From Flagellimonas lutaonensis (lineage in GTDB: Bacteria > Bacteroidota > Bacteroidia > Flavobacteriales > Flavobacteriaceae), in the NCBI RefSeq assembly GCF_000963865.1, contig NZ_CP011071.1, positions 62,001 to 126,000 on the forward strand: a DNA stretch of 64,000 nt, written 5' to 3'. The notes beneath the pieces are model-generated. The model did no database searches. It worked only from the letters and a program-made list of their open reading frames with translations, and was not told the DNA's origin. Of this stretch, positions 1 through 8,235 are shown piece after piece; position 1 is the first letter of the stretch; each line of letters starts with the position of its first letter. Both the position numbers and the translations under genes were made by a program.

Positions 1-431
1 GTATTTAGGTCGGCATTGGCCAAATTTTTAACGATGGTTTCGTACAAAGTGGGCGGGGTAGAGAGATAATAGATGATATTACCCCCGGTATTGAACATAT
101 CGTTCAAATCTTCGATACGGTTTCTCAGTTGTTGGTAATCCGAATCATAAGAGCTGCCCACATCCTCATAAAAAAACCTTTTTGCAAACCCCTTGATCTG
201 TTCATCAGATGCACCGTTGTCATTTTCATCGCTCAAATGGGGGCTGTCCAACACCACTCGTTTTCGAAAGGCCCCGTCTGTCAAATCGCTTCTGCTGACC
301 CCCAATACCACAAAATTTTGGGGAAGCTCGCCAGCACGGTACAACTTAAAAAGTGCCGGCACCAATTTACGGGCGGTCAGGTCGCCTGACGCACCAAAAA
401 TTACCAGCATCTGGTCAGCGGTGGTTTTCAT
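1..431 (-). CDS. zwf: Glucose-6-phosphate 1-dehydrogenase, N-terminal part (cut by window edge)
   Basis: Oxidises glucose 6-phosphate to 6-phosphogluconolactone with NADP, the first step of the oxidative pentose phosphate pathway in the cytoplasm. Only the first 143 codons are present; the frame is still open at base 1. The protein starts MKTTADQMLVIFGASGDL, and GASGDLTARKL (residues 13-23) is the family's dinucleotide-binding motif. A later stretch, DVGSSYDSDYQQLRNRIED, also fits the N-terminal Rossmann domain. The ATG at 429-431 leaves 126 nt to the divergent gnd start, so the two oxidative pathway enzymes share one control region. The identification is secure; whether pgl follows cannot be seen. 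Confidence 0.95.
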   Translation of the reverse strand, partial: MKTTADQMLVIFGASGDLTARKLVPALFKLYRAGELPQNFVVLGVSRSDLTDGAFRKRVVLDSPHLSDENDNGASDEQIKGFAKRFFYEDVGSSYDSDYQQLRNRIEDLNDMFNTGGNIIYYLSTPPTLYETIVKNLANADLN

Positions 432-451
432 ACGAAAAAAACGATTGAGAT

Positions 452-479
452 GTGAACCCCATTAAATTTTGAGGTTCAC
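452..479. promoter_or_regulatory. Inverted repeat between zwf and gnd
   Basis: GTGAACC (452-458) and GGTTCAC (473-479) form a perfect 7-bp inverted repeat with a 14-nt AT-rich spacer, midway between the divergent zwf and gnd starts. It could be a binding site for a dimeric regulator or a leader hairpin of the zwf transcript. Nothing in the window tells which protein would bind. Confidence 0.35.
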
Positions 480-557
480 GAATATAAGGTTTATTTTAGG
501 TTTGCCTTAGCCCGTTGGGCATGCAAAAGGAGGATTAACTTGTAGAAAAAAATAAGA

Positions 558-1976
558 ATGGCAGTAGCGAACTATGATTTCGGATTGGTAGGATTGGGTG
601 TTATGGGAAGAAATTTCATCCTCAACGTGGCCGACAATGGCTTTACGGCCTTTGGCAATGATTTGGATGCCAAAAAGGTGAAGGCATTGATCAAAGAAGG
701 CGGCAATACTGAAAAAGTGAACGCCTCTACCGATGCAAAAACCTTTGTCGATTCGCTAAAGCTGCCCAGAAAGATCATGCTCTTGGTGCCCGCGGGAAAA
801 ATTGTGGATACCGTGATCGAAAACCTATTGCCCTTGTTGAAAGAGGGCGATATCATTATCGATGGGGGAAATTCCTTTTTTACCGATACAGATCGCCGGG
901 AGGCCTATTTGAAAAAGAAGGGCATCCACTTTTTTGGGGCGGGCATTTCAGGCGGGGCCAAAGGTGCCCGGTTGGGCCCCAGTATCATGCCCGGTGGCTC
1001 TCGGGAAGCCTACCAACATGTAAAACCTATTTTCGAGGCTGTGGCCGCCAAATACAAGGGAGAGCCGTGTGTGGCTTATCTCGGTCCCAAATCAGCAGGA
1101 AATTATGTAAAAATGGTGCACAACGGCATTGAGTACGGCCTCATGCAATTGACATTGGAGATTTACGATTTTTTGAAAAAAGCGGCCAAACTCTCCAATG
1201 CAGAACTGCACCAGACCTTTAAAAAGTGGAATGAAGGTCGCCTGCAGTCGTTTCTGGTCGAGATCACATCAAAGATCTTGGCACAAAAGGATGACTTGAC
1301 CGACAACCATCTGGTCGATATGATTCTGGACAAGGCCAAACAAAAGGGCACCGGCAAATGGACCTCGCAGAACGCCATGGACTTGGGGATACCCGTGCCC
1401 ACTATAGATATAGCCGTGAGCATGCGTGAGATCTCGGCCCTCAAGGCCGAGCGCACCAAAGCCGATGAATTGTACGATAGGCCTATGGTAAAGCCGTTGG
1501 ACAAGAAAGATGCCATTGAAAAAGCCGAGAAGGCCCTCTATTTTGCCTTTATCATGGCCTATGCCCAGGGCATGCACCAATTGGCCGATGCCTCAGAAGA
1601 ATACGGCTATGAATTGGATCTGGGCGAAATCGCCAAAATTTGGCGCGCAGGTTGCATTATCCGCGCGGCCTTGTTGGCAGATATTACCGAAGCGTACCGG
1701 TCTGAACCACGACTGCAGAACCTATTGCTCTCTAAATCGTTTGCCGAAAAGATACGGTCCACGGTCGATGCCGCCCGCGAATTGGTTTCTTATGGGGCCA
1801 CCAATGGCATACCGCTGCCCGGACTCTCCAATTCTTTGACCTATTTTGATGCCTATACCTCTGAACGTTTGCCGCTGAATTTGATACAGGCACAGCGCGA
1901 TTACTTTGGTTCGCATACCTATGAGCGTGTTGATAGGGAAGGTATTTTTCATACAAACTGGCACGACAATGTTTAG
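558..1976 (+). CDS. gnd: 6-phosphogluconate dehydrogenase, decarboxylating
   Basis: Converts 6-phosphogluconate to ribulose 5-phosphate and CO2 with NADP reduction, in the cytoplasm. The 472-residue length is normal for the dimeric long-form enzyme. Visible motifs are the coenzyme site GLGVMG (residues 12-17), the substrate loop GISGGAKGARLGPSIMPGG near residue 130, the catalytic block KMVHNGIEYG near 184, the helical domain signature GTGKWTSQNAMDLG, and the C-terminal tail QAQRDYFGSHTYER. It is divergent from zwf. An AGGAGG-like stretch lies about 24 nt before the ATG, too far for a normal Shine-Dalgarno, as is usual in Bacteroidota. No clear terminator follows. Confidence 0.97.
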   Translation: MAVANYDFGLVGLGVMGRNFILNVADNGFTAFGNDLDAKKVKALIKEGGNTEKVNASTDAKTFVDSLKLPRKIMLLVPAGKIVDTVIENLLPLLKEGDIIIDGGNSFFTDTDRREAYLKKKGIHFFGAGISGGAKGARLGPSIMPGGSREAYQHVKPIFEAVAAKYKGEPCVAYLGPKSAGNYVKMVHNGIEYGLMQLTLEIYDFLKKAAKLSNAELHQTFKKWNEGRLQSFLVEITSKILAQKDDLTDNHLVDMILDKAKQKGTGKWTSQNAMDLGIPVPTIDIAVSMREISALKAERTKADELYDRPMVKPLDKKDAIEKAEKALYFAFIMAYAQGMHQLADASEEYGYELDLGEIAKIWRAGCIIRAALLADITEAYRSEPRLQNLLLSKSFAEKIRSTVDAARELVSYGATNGIPLPGLSNSLTYFDAYTSERLPLNLIQAQRDYFGSHTYERVDREGIFHTNWHDNV

Positions 1977-2284
1977 GCTTTATACTTTTGAACAAAAAGT
2001 AAAGACGCATGTTTAAGTTTCCAAAATAGTGCAATTAAGATAATAAAGGCCTGCTTAGAGATAAGATTACGTCGAACTGTGCACGAACTATTCCATGAGT
2101 CAACAAGAATTTATCGGCCGCCCATCTTCGCGGCATACCACATAATAGTCACAATACCTTCGAAAAAACTTATTGGATTTTTAACTATATTTCCATTAAC
2201 ATCGAGCTTAATGAACCAATTCGTACATTGTTGGCACAGATTTGGCTCAAAGCGCCGCGGTTGAAACAATTAAACCCATCGATT
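1977..2284. other. Non-coding stretch after gnd
   Basis: About 308 bases without a convincing gene. A promoter-like TACTTTTG occurs at 1983-1990 just past the gnd stop. The last 60 bases are open in the frame of the following DUF2200 gene, but the residues encoded do not look like that family. The stretch reads as the start of a decayed island that continues to about 3356. Confidence 0.5.
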
Positions 2285-2656
2285 ATGAAAGTTACCGCCG
2301 AAAAAAATGAAAAGGTTGCCAATATGATTTTTGCATCTATTTATCCCCTTTACCTTAATAGATTGGAAAAAAATGGAAGAACAAAAGAAGAGCTAGATCA
2401 GGTAATCAAATGGTTCACTGGTTTCGATCAAGATGCATTGCAAGCGCTTATTGATGAGAAAGCGACTGTAAGAACATTTTTTCAAAAAGCCAACATAAAT
2501 CCCAATGCACACTTGATCAAAGGAGTCGTTTGCGGTTATCGAATTGAAGAAATTGAGGATGAATTTGAATTGTATAAACAATGTCGGCGTTTGGAAAAGC
2601 TGATTGATGAATTGGCAAAAGGTCGAAAAATTGAAAAAATTTTTCGAAAAGAATAG
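2285..2656 (+). CDS. DUF2200 family protein
   Basis: A 123-residue soluble protein of the DUF2200 family, whose function is unknown. The family pattern is clear: a FASIYPLYL segment near residue 16, GRTKEELDQVIKWFTGFD in the middle, then NPNAHLIKGVVCGYRIEEIED and a charged C-terminal helix RLEKLIDELAKGRKIEKI. The frame is open upstream to 2228, but ATG at 2285 (MKVTAEKNEK) gives the usual family start, so I chose it. It stands alone between gnd and a corA relic in a stretch with more AT than its neighbours, which suggests an accessory gene. No signal peptide or membrane segment is seen. Confidence 0.8.
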   Translation: MKVTAEKNEKVANMIFASIYPLYLNRLEKNGRTKEELDQVIKWFTGFDQDALQALIDEKATVRTFFQKANINPNAHLIKGVVCGYRIEEIEDEFELYKQCRRLEKLIDELAKGRKIEKIFRKE

Positions 2657-2765
2657 AAATTAAACTGGCGTCAACTCGGTATTCTATGAAAAGTTTGGCA
2701 TTCCCAACCTAAAAGCAAAATAAGGGCAACATAAATATCCATTCTGCTGCTAGCAACATAATTGA

Positions 2766-3135
2766 AAAGCAACGATTCTTTCGGCCATCTTAAAAAGCAA
2801 GTTTTTTCCAAAGAACAATTATGAAATGTTGCGGGTAATGATCAAAGACGTCGGTTCATTGCTAGATCACACTAGTTTCAATTTTGAACGGTTGGAATTT
2901 CTACAAAATACATTTCTTGGGTTGGTGGACATGGAACAAAACCGTATCATCAAAATTTTTACAGTGGTCACCATTGTCTTTTATGCCCCCAACACTGATT
3001 GCCAGCATATATGGCATGAACTTTCATTTTATGCCTGAATTGGATAAACAATGGGGCTACCCATTTGCCATTCTCTTGATGATCATGTCCTCACTGCTTA
3101 CCTTACTTTTCTTCAAACGAAAAAATTGGCTGTAA
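2766..3135 (+). pseudogene. corA: corA magnesium/cobalt transporter remnant (C-terminal part, frameshifted)
   Basis: Two overlapping frames together give the C-terminal third of a CorA channel. The first frame runs from about 2766 and contains [31 protein letters not shown] and [16 protein letters not shown]. The second frame continues with [20 protein letters not shown], the GMN selectivity signature of CorA, and ends with a second membrane helix and the typical FKRKNWL tail. One extra T in a TTTT run (about 2979-2982) would explain the shift. The N-terminal two thirds are missing upstream, so this is a decayed gene and not only a sequencing error. Confidence 0.85.
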
Positions 3136-3356
3136 GGCAAGAATAGGATGTAACCTATCACACAATTTTATTTAATGAAGGATTTGAAACAAATGCCACG
3201 ACCATACTCGTTAGATGTACAAAATAAAGGGGGGCGGATTTCAAAAACTTTTTTCGAAAGGATTACCGACGCTTCAGTACAACTTCCCTAAACCGGGGAA
3301 TGTTGCCGTAGTATAGTTCTTGATGAATTTAGTATGAAGTATTGTTTGCCAAGTCT

Positions 3357-6209
3357 CTACTTCGACAAATACATCTTTCTTCTTGAGTACAAGTTGTAGA
3401 AATCGTCGTCCTTTAAACTATCAATAAAAAGAATGCTCTCGCCGGTACTCTTCATCTCAGGACCCAGGTTTTTATTCACATTTGGGAACTTATTAAAAGA
3501 GAATACCGGCTGCTTGATGGCATAGCCCTCCAGTTTAGGGTTGAAATTGAAATCTTTGATTTTCTTTTTGCCCAACATCACCTTGGTCGCATAATTAACA
3601 TACGGTTCACCATAGGCCTTTGCAATAAACGGCACGGTTCGCGAAGCACGTGGATTGGCCTCAATAACATAAACCGTATCATCTTTTATGGCGAACTGTA
3701 TATTGATCAGCCCAACAGTGTTCAATGCCAAAGCAATTTTTCTGGTATGGTCTTTAATCTGCTGTATGACAAATTCACCCAAATTGAACGGTGGCAGGGT
3801 AGCGTTAGAGTCGCCCGAGTGGATGCCGCATGGCTCAATATGCTCCATGATGCCGATGATATAAACTTCCTCCCCATCGCAAATAGCATCGGCCTCGGCT
3901 TCAATGGCACCATCTAAATAATGGTCGAGCAGCAATTTGTTGTTCGGAATCTTACGCAGCAAATCCACTACATGGGCCTCGAGGTCTTGTTTATTGATAA
4001 CAATTTTCATTCCCTGACCACCCAATACGTACGAAGGTCGCACCAACAGTGGAAATCCGAGCTCATCGGCCAGCTCCAATGCTTCCTCGGCACTTTCGGC
4101 GGTTCCAAAACGCGGATAGGGAATGTTGTTTTCTTTAAGCAATGTTGAAAAGCTTCCCCGGTCTTCGGCCAAATCCAACGACTGAAAACTGGTTCCGATG
4201 ATCTTAATACCGTATTTGTCAAGCTTCTCGGCCAATTTCAAGGCTGTCTGTCCGCCCAACTGCACAATCACCCCCTCAGGCTTTTCATGAAGGATTATAT
4301 CGTAAATATGCTCCCAAAAAACAGGTTCGAAGTATAGTTTATCGGCCGTATCAAAATCGGTAGAAACAGTTTCAGGGTTGCAGTTGATCATAATGGTCTC
4401 ATACCCACATTCGGCCGCCGCCAATACGCCGTGCACGCAGCAATAATCAAATTCGATACCCTGCCCGATACGGTTGGGGCCCGAGCCCAAGACCACTATT
4501 TTCTTTCTGTCTGAGGCCTCACTGTCGTTGGCAACATACCGCTTGCCATCGGGAGTTTCGATTTCTTCCTCAAAGGTCGAGTAATAATACGGGGTCAGTG
4601 CCTTGAACTCGGCGGCACAGGTATCGACCAGCTTATAGACCCGCTTGATGTTCAGATCCATCCGCTTTTTGTGTACCTCACTCTCCCAACAATCGAGCAT
4701 ATGGGCAATCTGGCGATCGGCAAATCCTTTTTGCTTTGCTTCGAGCAAAAGGGCCTTTGGCAGGGTGGCGATGGTATATTTTGAAATCTCCTGCTCCAAC
4801 AAATGCAGTTCTTCATATTGCTTCAAGAACCACATATCGATTTTTGTTATTTCATGGATGCGTTTCAGGGGAATTCCCAATTGAATCGCATCATAGATGA
4901 CAAAAACCCTGTCCCAACTGGGTACGGTCAATTTTTGGATGATGGTCTCGTAATCTTTATATCCCTTGCCATCGGCCCCCAGGCCGTTGCGTTTGATCTC
5001 AAGTGATTGGGTGGCCTTGTGCAGGGCCTCTTGAAAAGAACGGCCAATGCCCATCACCTCGCCCACCGATTTCATCTGCAGGCCAAGGGTTCTGTCTGAG
5101 CCATCGAATTTGTCAAAGTTCCAACGTGGGATCTTCACGATCACATAATCCAATGTCGGTTCAAACAGGGCCGAGGTTGATTTGGTAATCTGGTTATCAA
5201 GCTCATCCAACGTATAGCCAATGGCCAATTTGGCAGCAATTTTCGCAATCGGATACCCCGTGGCCTTTGATGCAAGGGCAGAAGAGCGCGATACCCTTGG
5301 GTTGATTTCAATGGCGATAATGTCTTCTTTCTCATCAGGACTAACAGCAAACTGTACGTTACAGCCCCCGGCAAAATCACCGATGCTCCGCATCATATGG
5401 ATGGCCATGTCGCGCATGCGCTGAAAGGTTCGGTCAGATAGGGTCATGGCCGGGGCCACGGTGATCGAATCACCGGTATGGATGCCCATGGGATCCATGT
5501 TTTCGATGGTACAGATAATGACCACGTTGTCGTTCTTGTCGCGCAACAGCTCCAACTCATATTCTTTCCAGCCCATGAGCGCCTTGTCGATCATTACCTC
5601 GTGAATGGGCGATACCTCCAACGCGTGGCTCAATTGGTTGTCGAATTTTTCAGGGTCGTATACAATTGATGCCCCTGCCCCACCTAGGGTAAAAGAAGCA
5701 CGGATCACCAAGGGGAAGCCAAATTCTTGTGCGATCTCCTTTCCCTTCAAAAAGGAAGTGGCCGAGGCCTGGGGGGGCATGCCCACCCCGATTTTGAGCA
5801 TCAATTCTCGAAACTTCTCCCGGTCTTCGGTAATGTTTATGGCATCGATATCGACCCCTATGATCTCTACCCCAAAATCTTCCCAAATACCCTTTTCATC
5901 AGCCTCGATACAAAGATTCAGTGCCGTTTGCCCGCCCATGGTCGGCAACACCGCATCGATATTCGGATGTTTCTTAAGAATCTCAATGATCGATTTGGTG
6001 TTCAGCGGCTTCAGGTACACATGATCGGCCATTTTGGGGTCGGTCATGATCGTGGCCGGATTACTGTTGATCAAGACGGTTTCGATGCCATCTTCACGCA
6101 ATGAGCGCAAAGCCTGAGACCCAGAATAGTCAAATTCACAAGCTTGGCCGATAATGATCGGACCTGAACCGATAATCAAAATTGATTTGAGATCTTCTCT
6201 TTTGGGCAT
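3357..6209 (-). CDS. carB: Carbamoyl-phosphate synthase large subunit, short form without the allosteric domain
   Basis: Makes carbamoyl phosphate from bicarbonate, ATP and ammonia supplied by CarA, for pyrimidine and arginine synthesis. The protein has two homologous ATP-grasp halves: the first opens with SILIIGSGPIIIGQACEFDYSG and the second with GSGPNRIGQGIEFDYCC near residue 577. It ends 950 residues in, soon after LGPEMKSTGESILF. E. coli CarB has 1073 residues, so the C-terminal MGS-like regulatory domain that binds ornithine, UMP and IMP is missing. The natural stop is at 3357 with no sign of a frameshift. carA is not adjacent. rpmH lies upstream on the same strand, separated by a terminator. 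Confidence 0.96.
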   Translation of the reverse strand: MPKREDLKSILIIGSGPIIIGQACEFDYSGSQALRSLREDGIETVLINSNPATIMTDPKMADHVYLKPLNTKSIIEILKKHPNIDAVLPTMGGQTALNLCIEADEKGIWEDFGVEIIGVDIDAINITEDREKFRELMLKIGVGMPPQASATSFLKGKEIAQEFGFPLVIRASFTLGGAGASIVYDPEKFDNQLSHALEVSPIHEVMIDKALMGWKEYELELLRDKNDNVVIICTIENMDPMGIHTGDSITVAPAMTLSDRTFQRMRDMAIHMMRSIGDFAGGCNVQFAVSPDEKEDIIAIEINPRVSRSSALASKATGYPIAKIAAKLAIGYTLDELDNQITKSTSALFEPTLDYVIVKIPRWNFDKFDGSDRTLGLQMKSVGEVMGIGRSFQEALHKATQSLEIKRNGLGADGKGYKDYETIIQKLTVPSWDRVFVIYDAIQLGIPLKRIHEITKIDMWFLKQYEELHLLEQEISKYTIATLPKALLLEAKQKGFADRQIAHMLDCWESEVHKKRMDLNIKRVYKLVDTCAAEFKALTPYYYSTFEEEIETPDGKRYVANDSEASDRKKIVVLGSGPNRIGQGIEFDYCCVHGVLAAAECGYETIMINCNPETVSTDFDTADKLYFEPVFWEHIYDIILHEKPEGVIVQLGGQTALKLAEKLDKYGIKIIGTSFQSLDLAEDRGSFSTLLKENNIPYPRFGTAESAEEALELADELGFPLLVRPSYVLGGQGMKIVINKQDLEAHVVDLLRKIPNNKLLLDHYLDGAIEAEADAICDGEEVYIIGIMEHIEPCGIHSGDSNATLPPFNLGEFVIQQIKDHTRKIALALNTVGLINIQFAIKDDTVYVIEANPRASRTVPFIAKAYGEPYVNYATKVMLGKKKIKDFNFNPKLEGYAIKQPVFSFNKFPNVNKNLGPEMKSTGESILFIDSLKDDDFYNLYSRRKMYLSK

Positions 6210-6240
6210 TTTTGTAAGGGTATTTATTCGTTATAGTACA

Positions 6241-6277
6241 AAAAAAAGGTGCTACCGTTGAAAGTAACACCTTTTTT
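6241..6277 (-). terminator. Rho-independent terminator after rpmH
   Basis: An inverted repeat with arms AAAAAAGGTG and CACCTTTTTT (loosely paired TAC/GTA inside) lies between rpmH and carB. Read on the minus strand it follows the rpmH stop, so it should end most rpmH transcripts; carB would then depend on readthrough or a weak promoter of its own. Confidence 0.7.
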
Positions 6278-6296
6278 CAATTCTGTTGCAATGTCA

Positions 6297-6455
6297 TTAT
6301 TTCTTATGTCTTGGCTCAGATGAAACAGACAATTTCTTTCTTCCTTTGGCCCTTCTTCGGGCAAGAACCTTTCGGCCATTGGCAGTTGCCATTCGCTCTC
6401 TAAAGCCATGCTTGTTTCTTCTCTTTCGCTTCGATGGCTGATACGTTCTTTTCAT
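6297..6455 (-). CDS. rpmH: Large ribosomal subunit protein bL34
   Basis: A 52-residue basic ribosomal protein beginning [20 protein letters not shown] and continuing [19 protein letters not shown], the universal L34 pattern. It ends with a short extension [10 protein letters not shown]. It binds 23S rRNA in the large subunit. It is followed by a terminator and preceded by a consensus Bacteroidota promoter. It is not beside dnaA or rnpA, so this is not the classical rpmH-rnpA arrangement. Confidence 0.97.
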   Translation of the reverse strand: MKRTYQPSKRKRRNKHGFRERMATANGRKVLARRRAKGRKKLSVSSEPRHKK

Positions 6456-6516
6456 GCGTGAAATTTTTTATGGATTCAGGATAGTTTTGTTTCGACTACC
6501 CAAAAAATTCTGGGCG

Positions 6517-6546
6517 CAAATATACAAAGAGTTTTTACTTCAACAA
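6517..6546 (-). promoter_or_regulatory. Promoter of rpmH (TTG-N19-TATATTTG)
   Basis: On the minus strand TTG (complement of 6544-6546) is followed after 19 nt by TATATTTG (complement of 6517-6524). This matches the Bacteroidota -33/-7 consensus exactly. The start codon follows 61 nt later. Confidence 0.75.
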
Positions 6547-6579
6547 GCGAGTTGAAAAAAATTATTCAACAAGTTTTGT

Positions 6580-6587
6580 TACTTTTG
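6580..6587 (+). promoter_or_regulatory. -7 box TACTTTTG of the TPR membrane protein gene
   Basis: TACTTTTG fits the TAnnTTTG consensus and lies 55 nt before the ATG at 6643. No TTG stands at the ideal distance upstream, so this rests on the -7 box alone. Confidence 0.5.
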
Positions 6588-6642
6588 TGGGCCCAAAAAT
6601 GTCTGGCATGGGCCAAGAATTCATCATAAAACAAACATTTAA

Positions 6643-7158
6643 ATGTTCCATAAAAACATAAAAATAGTGATTGCCGCCCTTATTGTGGGGTATGCAGGAT
6701 ATCAGTTCGTGGAAGGTGAAATCGGCAACGGTATTTTTTTGATCCTGCTTTCGCTGGTCTTCATATTTCTGTACTTCAGGAACGAATTTATTCTGATGGC
6801 TTTCTTGAGGATGCGCAAACAAGATCTGGAGGGCACCCAAAAATGGCTTTCAAAAATCAAGAATCCTGAAGCGGCCTTGGTAAAGAAACAACAGGGGTAC
6901 TACAACTACTTGCATGGTATCATCTACTCGCAAAAGAACCTGACCCAAGCAGAAAAATACTTCCGAAAAGCACTGAAACTTGGCCTTAACATGGATTATG
7001 ATGTGGCCATGGCGAAATTGAGCCTTGCGGGCATAGCCATGCAGAAACGGAGAAAGCGTGAGGCCACTACCCTACTTCAAGAAGCCAAAAAGCTCGATAA
7101 GAACAATATGCTCACCGAGCAGATAAAGATGATGCAACAACAAATGAAGCGAATTTAG
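6643..7158 (+). CDS. Membrane protein with two TM segments and a TPR-like tail
   Basis: A 171-residue protein with two closely spaced hydrophobic helices (about residues 7-23 and 29-46), then a cytoplasmic or periplasmic helical region. Within it, YYNYLHGIIYSQKNLTQAEKYFRKALKLG (about 91-120) has the small/large pattern of a tetratricopeptide repeat, and a second degenerate repeat follows (AKLSLAGIAMQKRRKREATTLLQEAKK). It probably serves as a membrane-anchored scaffold, but the partner is unknown. It is transcribed away from rpmH and ends in a strong hairpin that includes its stop codon. Confidence 0.75.
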   Translation: MFHKNIKIVIAALIVGYAGYQFVEGEIGNGIFLILLSLVFIFLYFRNEFILMAFLRMRKQDLEGTQKWLSKIKNPEAALVKKQQGYYNYLHGIIYSQKNLTQAEKYFRKALKLGLNMDYDVAMAKLSLAGIAMQKRRKREATTLLQEAKKLDKNNMLTEQIKMMQQQMKRI

Positions 7159-7176
7159 CTCTACTAAATTCGCTTC
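7146..7176 (+). terminator. Hairpin overlapping the stop codon of the TPR gene
   Basis: GAAGCGAATTTAG (7146-7158) and CTAAATTCGCTTC (7164-7176) are perfect 13-bp complements with the loop CTCTA. The left arm contains the last codons and the TAG stop. The downstream T-tract is weak (CGTTTGT), so termination is plausible but not classical. Confidence 0.6.
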
Positions 7177-7189
7177 GTTTGTAAAAAAT

Positions 7190-7228
7190 CAAATTCCAAT
7201 AAAAACAGTATCAAAAAAATGGAATTTG
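7190..7228 (-). terminator. AT-rich inverted repeat after the lytic transglycosylase gene
   Basis: CAAATTCCA (7190-7198) and TGGAATTTG (7220-7228) pair perfectly. On the minus strand the structure lies just past the transglycosylase stop and is followed by ATTTTTT, so it can work as its terminator. The stem is AT-rich and the loop long. Confidence 0.4.
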
Positions 7229-7239
7229 GAATTTGGAAA

Positions 7240-8193
7240 TTACCGTGTTTCACGGTAATACCCCTTGTTCGGTATCTCAATCACATATTTCTTGCCTGAG
7301 GCATTGTTCAGATGCGGCTCGCGAAGCCAGGGGTTGTGTCGCTTCAACACTTTATAGTTGATTTCGTACAGCTGTGCGAAATCGGCCCAACTGGCTACCG
7401 TCGTGTCAACCTCCACCGAAAATGTGGGCACTGCCTCGTATAAATCGTCTTCCTCTAGCTCAAAGCCATATTTTTCAGGGTGCGAAAGAATTTCCTTTAT
7501 GGCCATGATCCGAAAAACGTAACGGCCCGTTTCTTCACCCAAGAGCAAATCGTAGTAGTCATCTGCCTTTTGGATCTTCATGTATTTTTGGATGCCCGCA
7601 GGGCCGGCATTGTACGCCGCAGCGGTCAGCGTCCAAGTGCCAAAGCGCTCTTTCCATTTCTTTAGGTACTCACAGGCCACCTGGGTCGCCTTTTCAACAT
7701 GGTAGCGCTCATCTACATTGCTGTTGACCTCGAGACCATATTCACGGCCGGTTGTCTTCATGATCTGCCAGAAACCTGTAGCACCTGCAGGTGAGACCAC
7801 ATTTTGCAATCCGCTCTCTGCCACCGCCAAATACTTGAAATCATCCGGAATTCCGTTTTTGGCCAAAATGGGTTCTATGATCGGAAAGTACTTATTGGCC
7901 CGTTTCATTAACAAAAGCGCATTGGACTGCCAATAGGTGTTGACCAAGAATTCACGGTCTACGCGCTCCATGATCTCAGGGTCGTCAAGCGGTACGGGCT
8001 CTCCCGCAAAATTCAAATCTTCAGGAATATCAATGGCGCTGATCTTATAGCCATCACTGACATTCTTGTCTTCTTCCTTTATCTGGACTGCTTCGCCCTT
8101 CTCTGTTTCCGTGCTCGATTGAACGGCATATACCAAACTGCCCAACACAAAAAGGGCACCGATAGCGGCCAATATATTCTTGAGGTACTTCAT
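7240..8193 (-). CDS. Lytic murein transglycosylase, MltD-like (SLT domain plus LysM-like tail)
   Basis: Cleaves peptidoglycan glycan strands with formation of 1,6-anhydro-muramic acid, in the periplasm. The 317-residue protein begins with an N-terminal hydrophobic export segment (about residues 5-23). The SLT domain follows: FKYLAVAESGLQ carries the catalytic glutamate (about residue 126), then SPAGATGFWQIMKTTGREYGL and AAAYNAGPAGI, all hallmarks of family 1 transglycosylases. The C-terminal 65 residues (SWADFAQLYEINYKVLKRHNPWLRE) resemble a LysM module. It sits alone between a TPR gene and an alpha/beta hydrolase. Confidence 0.93.
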   Translation of the reverse strand: MKYLKNILAAIGALFVLGSLVYAVQSSTETEKGEAVQIKEEDKNVSDGYKISAIDIPEDLNFAGEPVPLDDPEIMERVDREFLVNTYWQSNALLLMKRANKYFPIIEPILAKNGIPDDFKYLAVAESGLQNVVSPAGATGFWQIMKTTGREYGLEVNSNVDERYHVEKATQVACEYLKKWKERFGTWTLTAAAYNAGPAGIQKYMKIQKADDYYDLLLGEETGRYVFRIMAIKEILSHPEKYGFELEEDDLYEAVPTFSVEVDTTVASWADFAQLYEINYKVLKRHNPWLREPHLNNASGKKYVIEIPNKGYYRETR

Positions 8194-8235
8194 GTTGCTA
8201 TACTGTTATTTGTTTGCAAGTTACTATTTACAACT

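Noticed and set aside
1983-1990. TACTTTTG box right after the gnd stop, as promoter of the DUF2200 gene
   Set aside because: It lies about 300 nt before that gene in decayed-looking DNA and there is no -33 element; it may be chance in an AT-rich stretch.
3175-3294. A 39-codon open frame (MKDLKQMPRPYSLDVQNKGG...) after the corA relic
   Set aside because: Short, no recognised family, no promoter, and inside decaying DNA. It could be a fragment of another lost gene, but nothing supports that.
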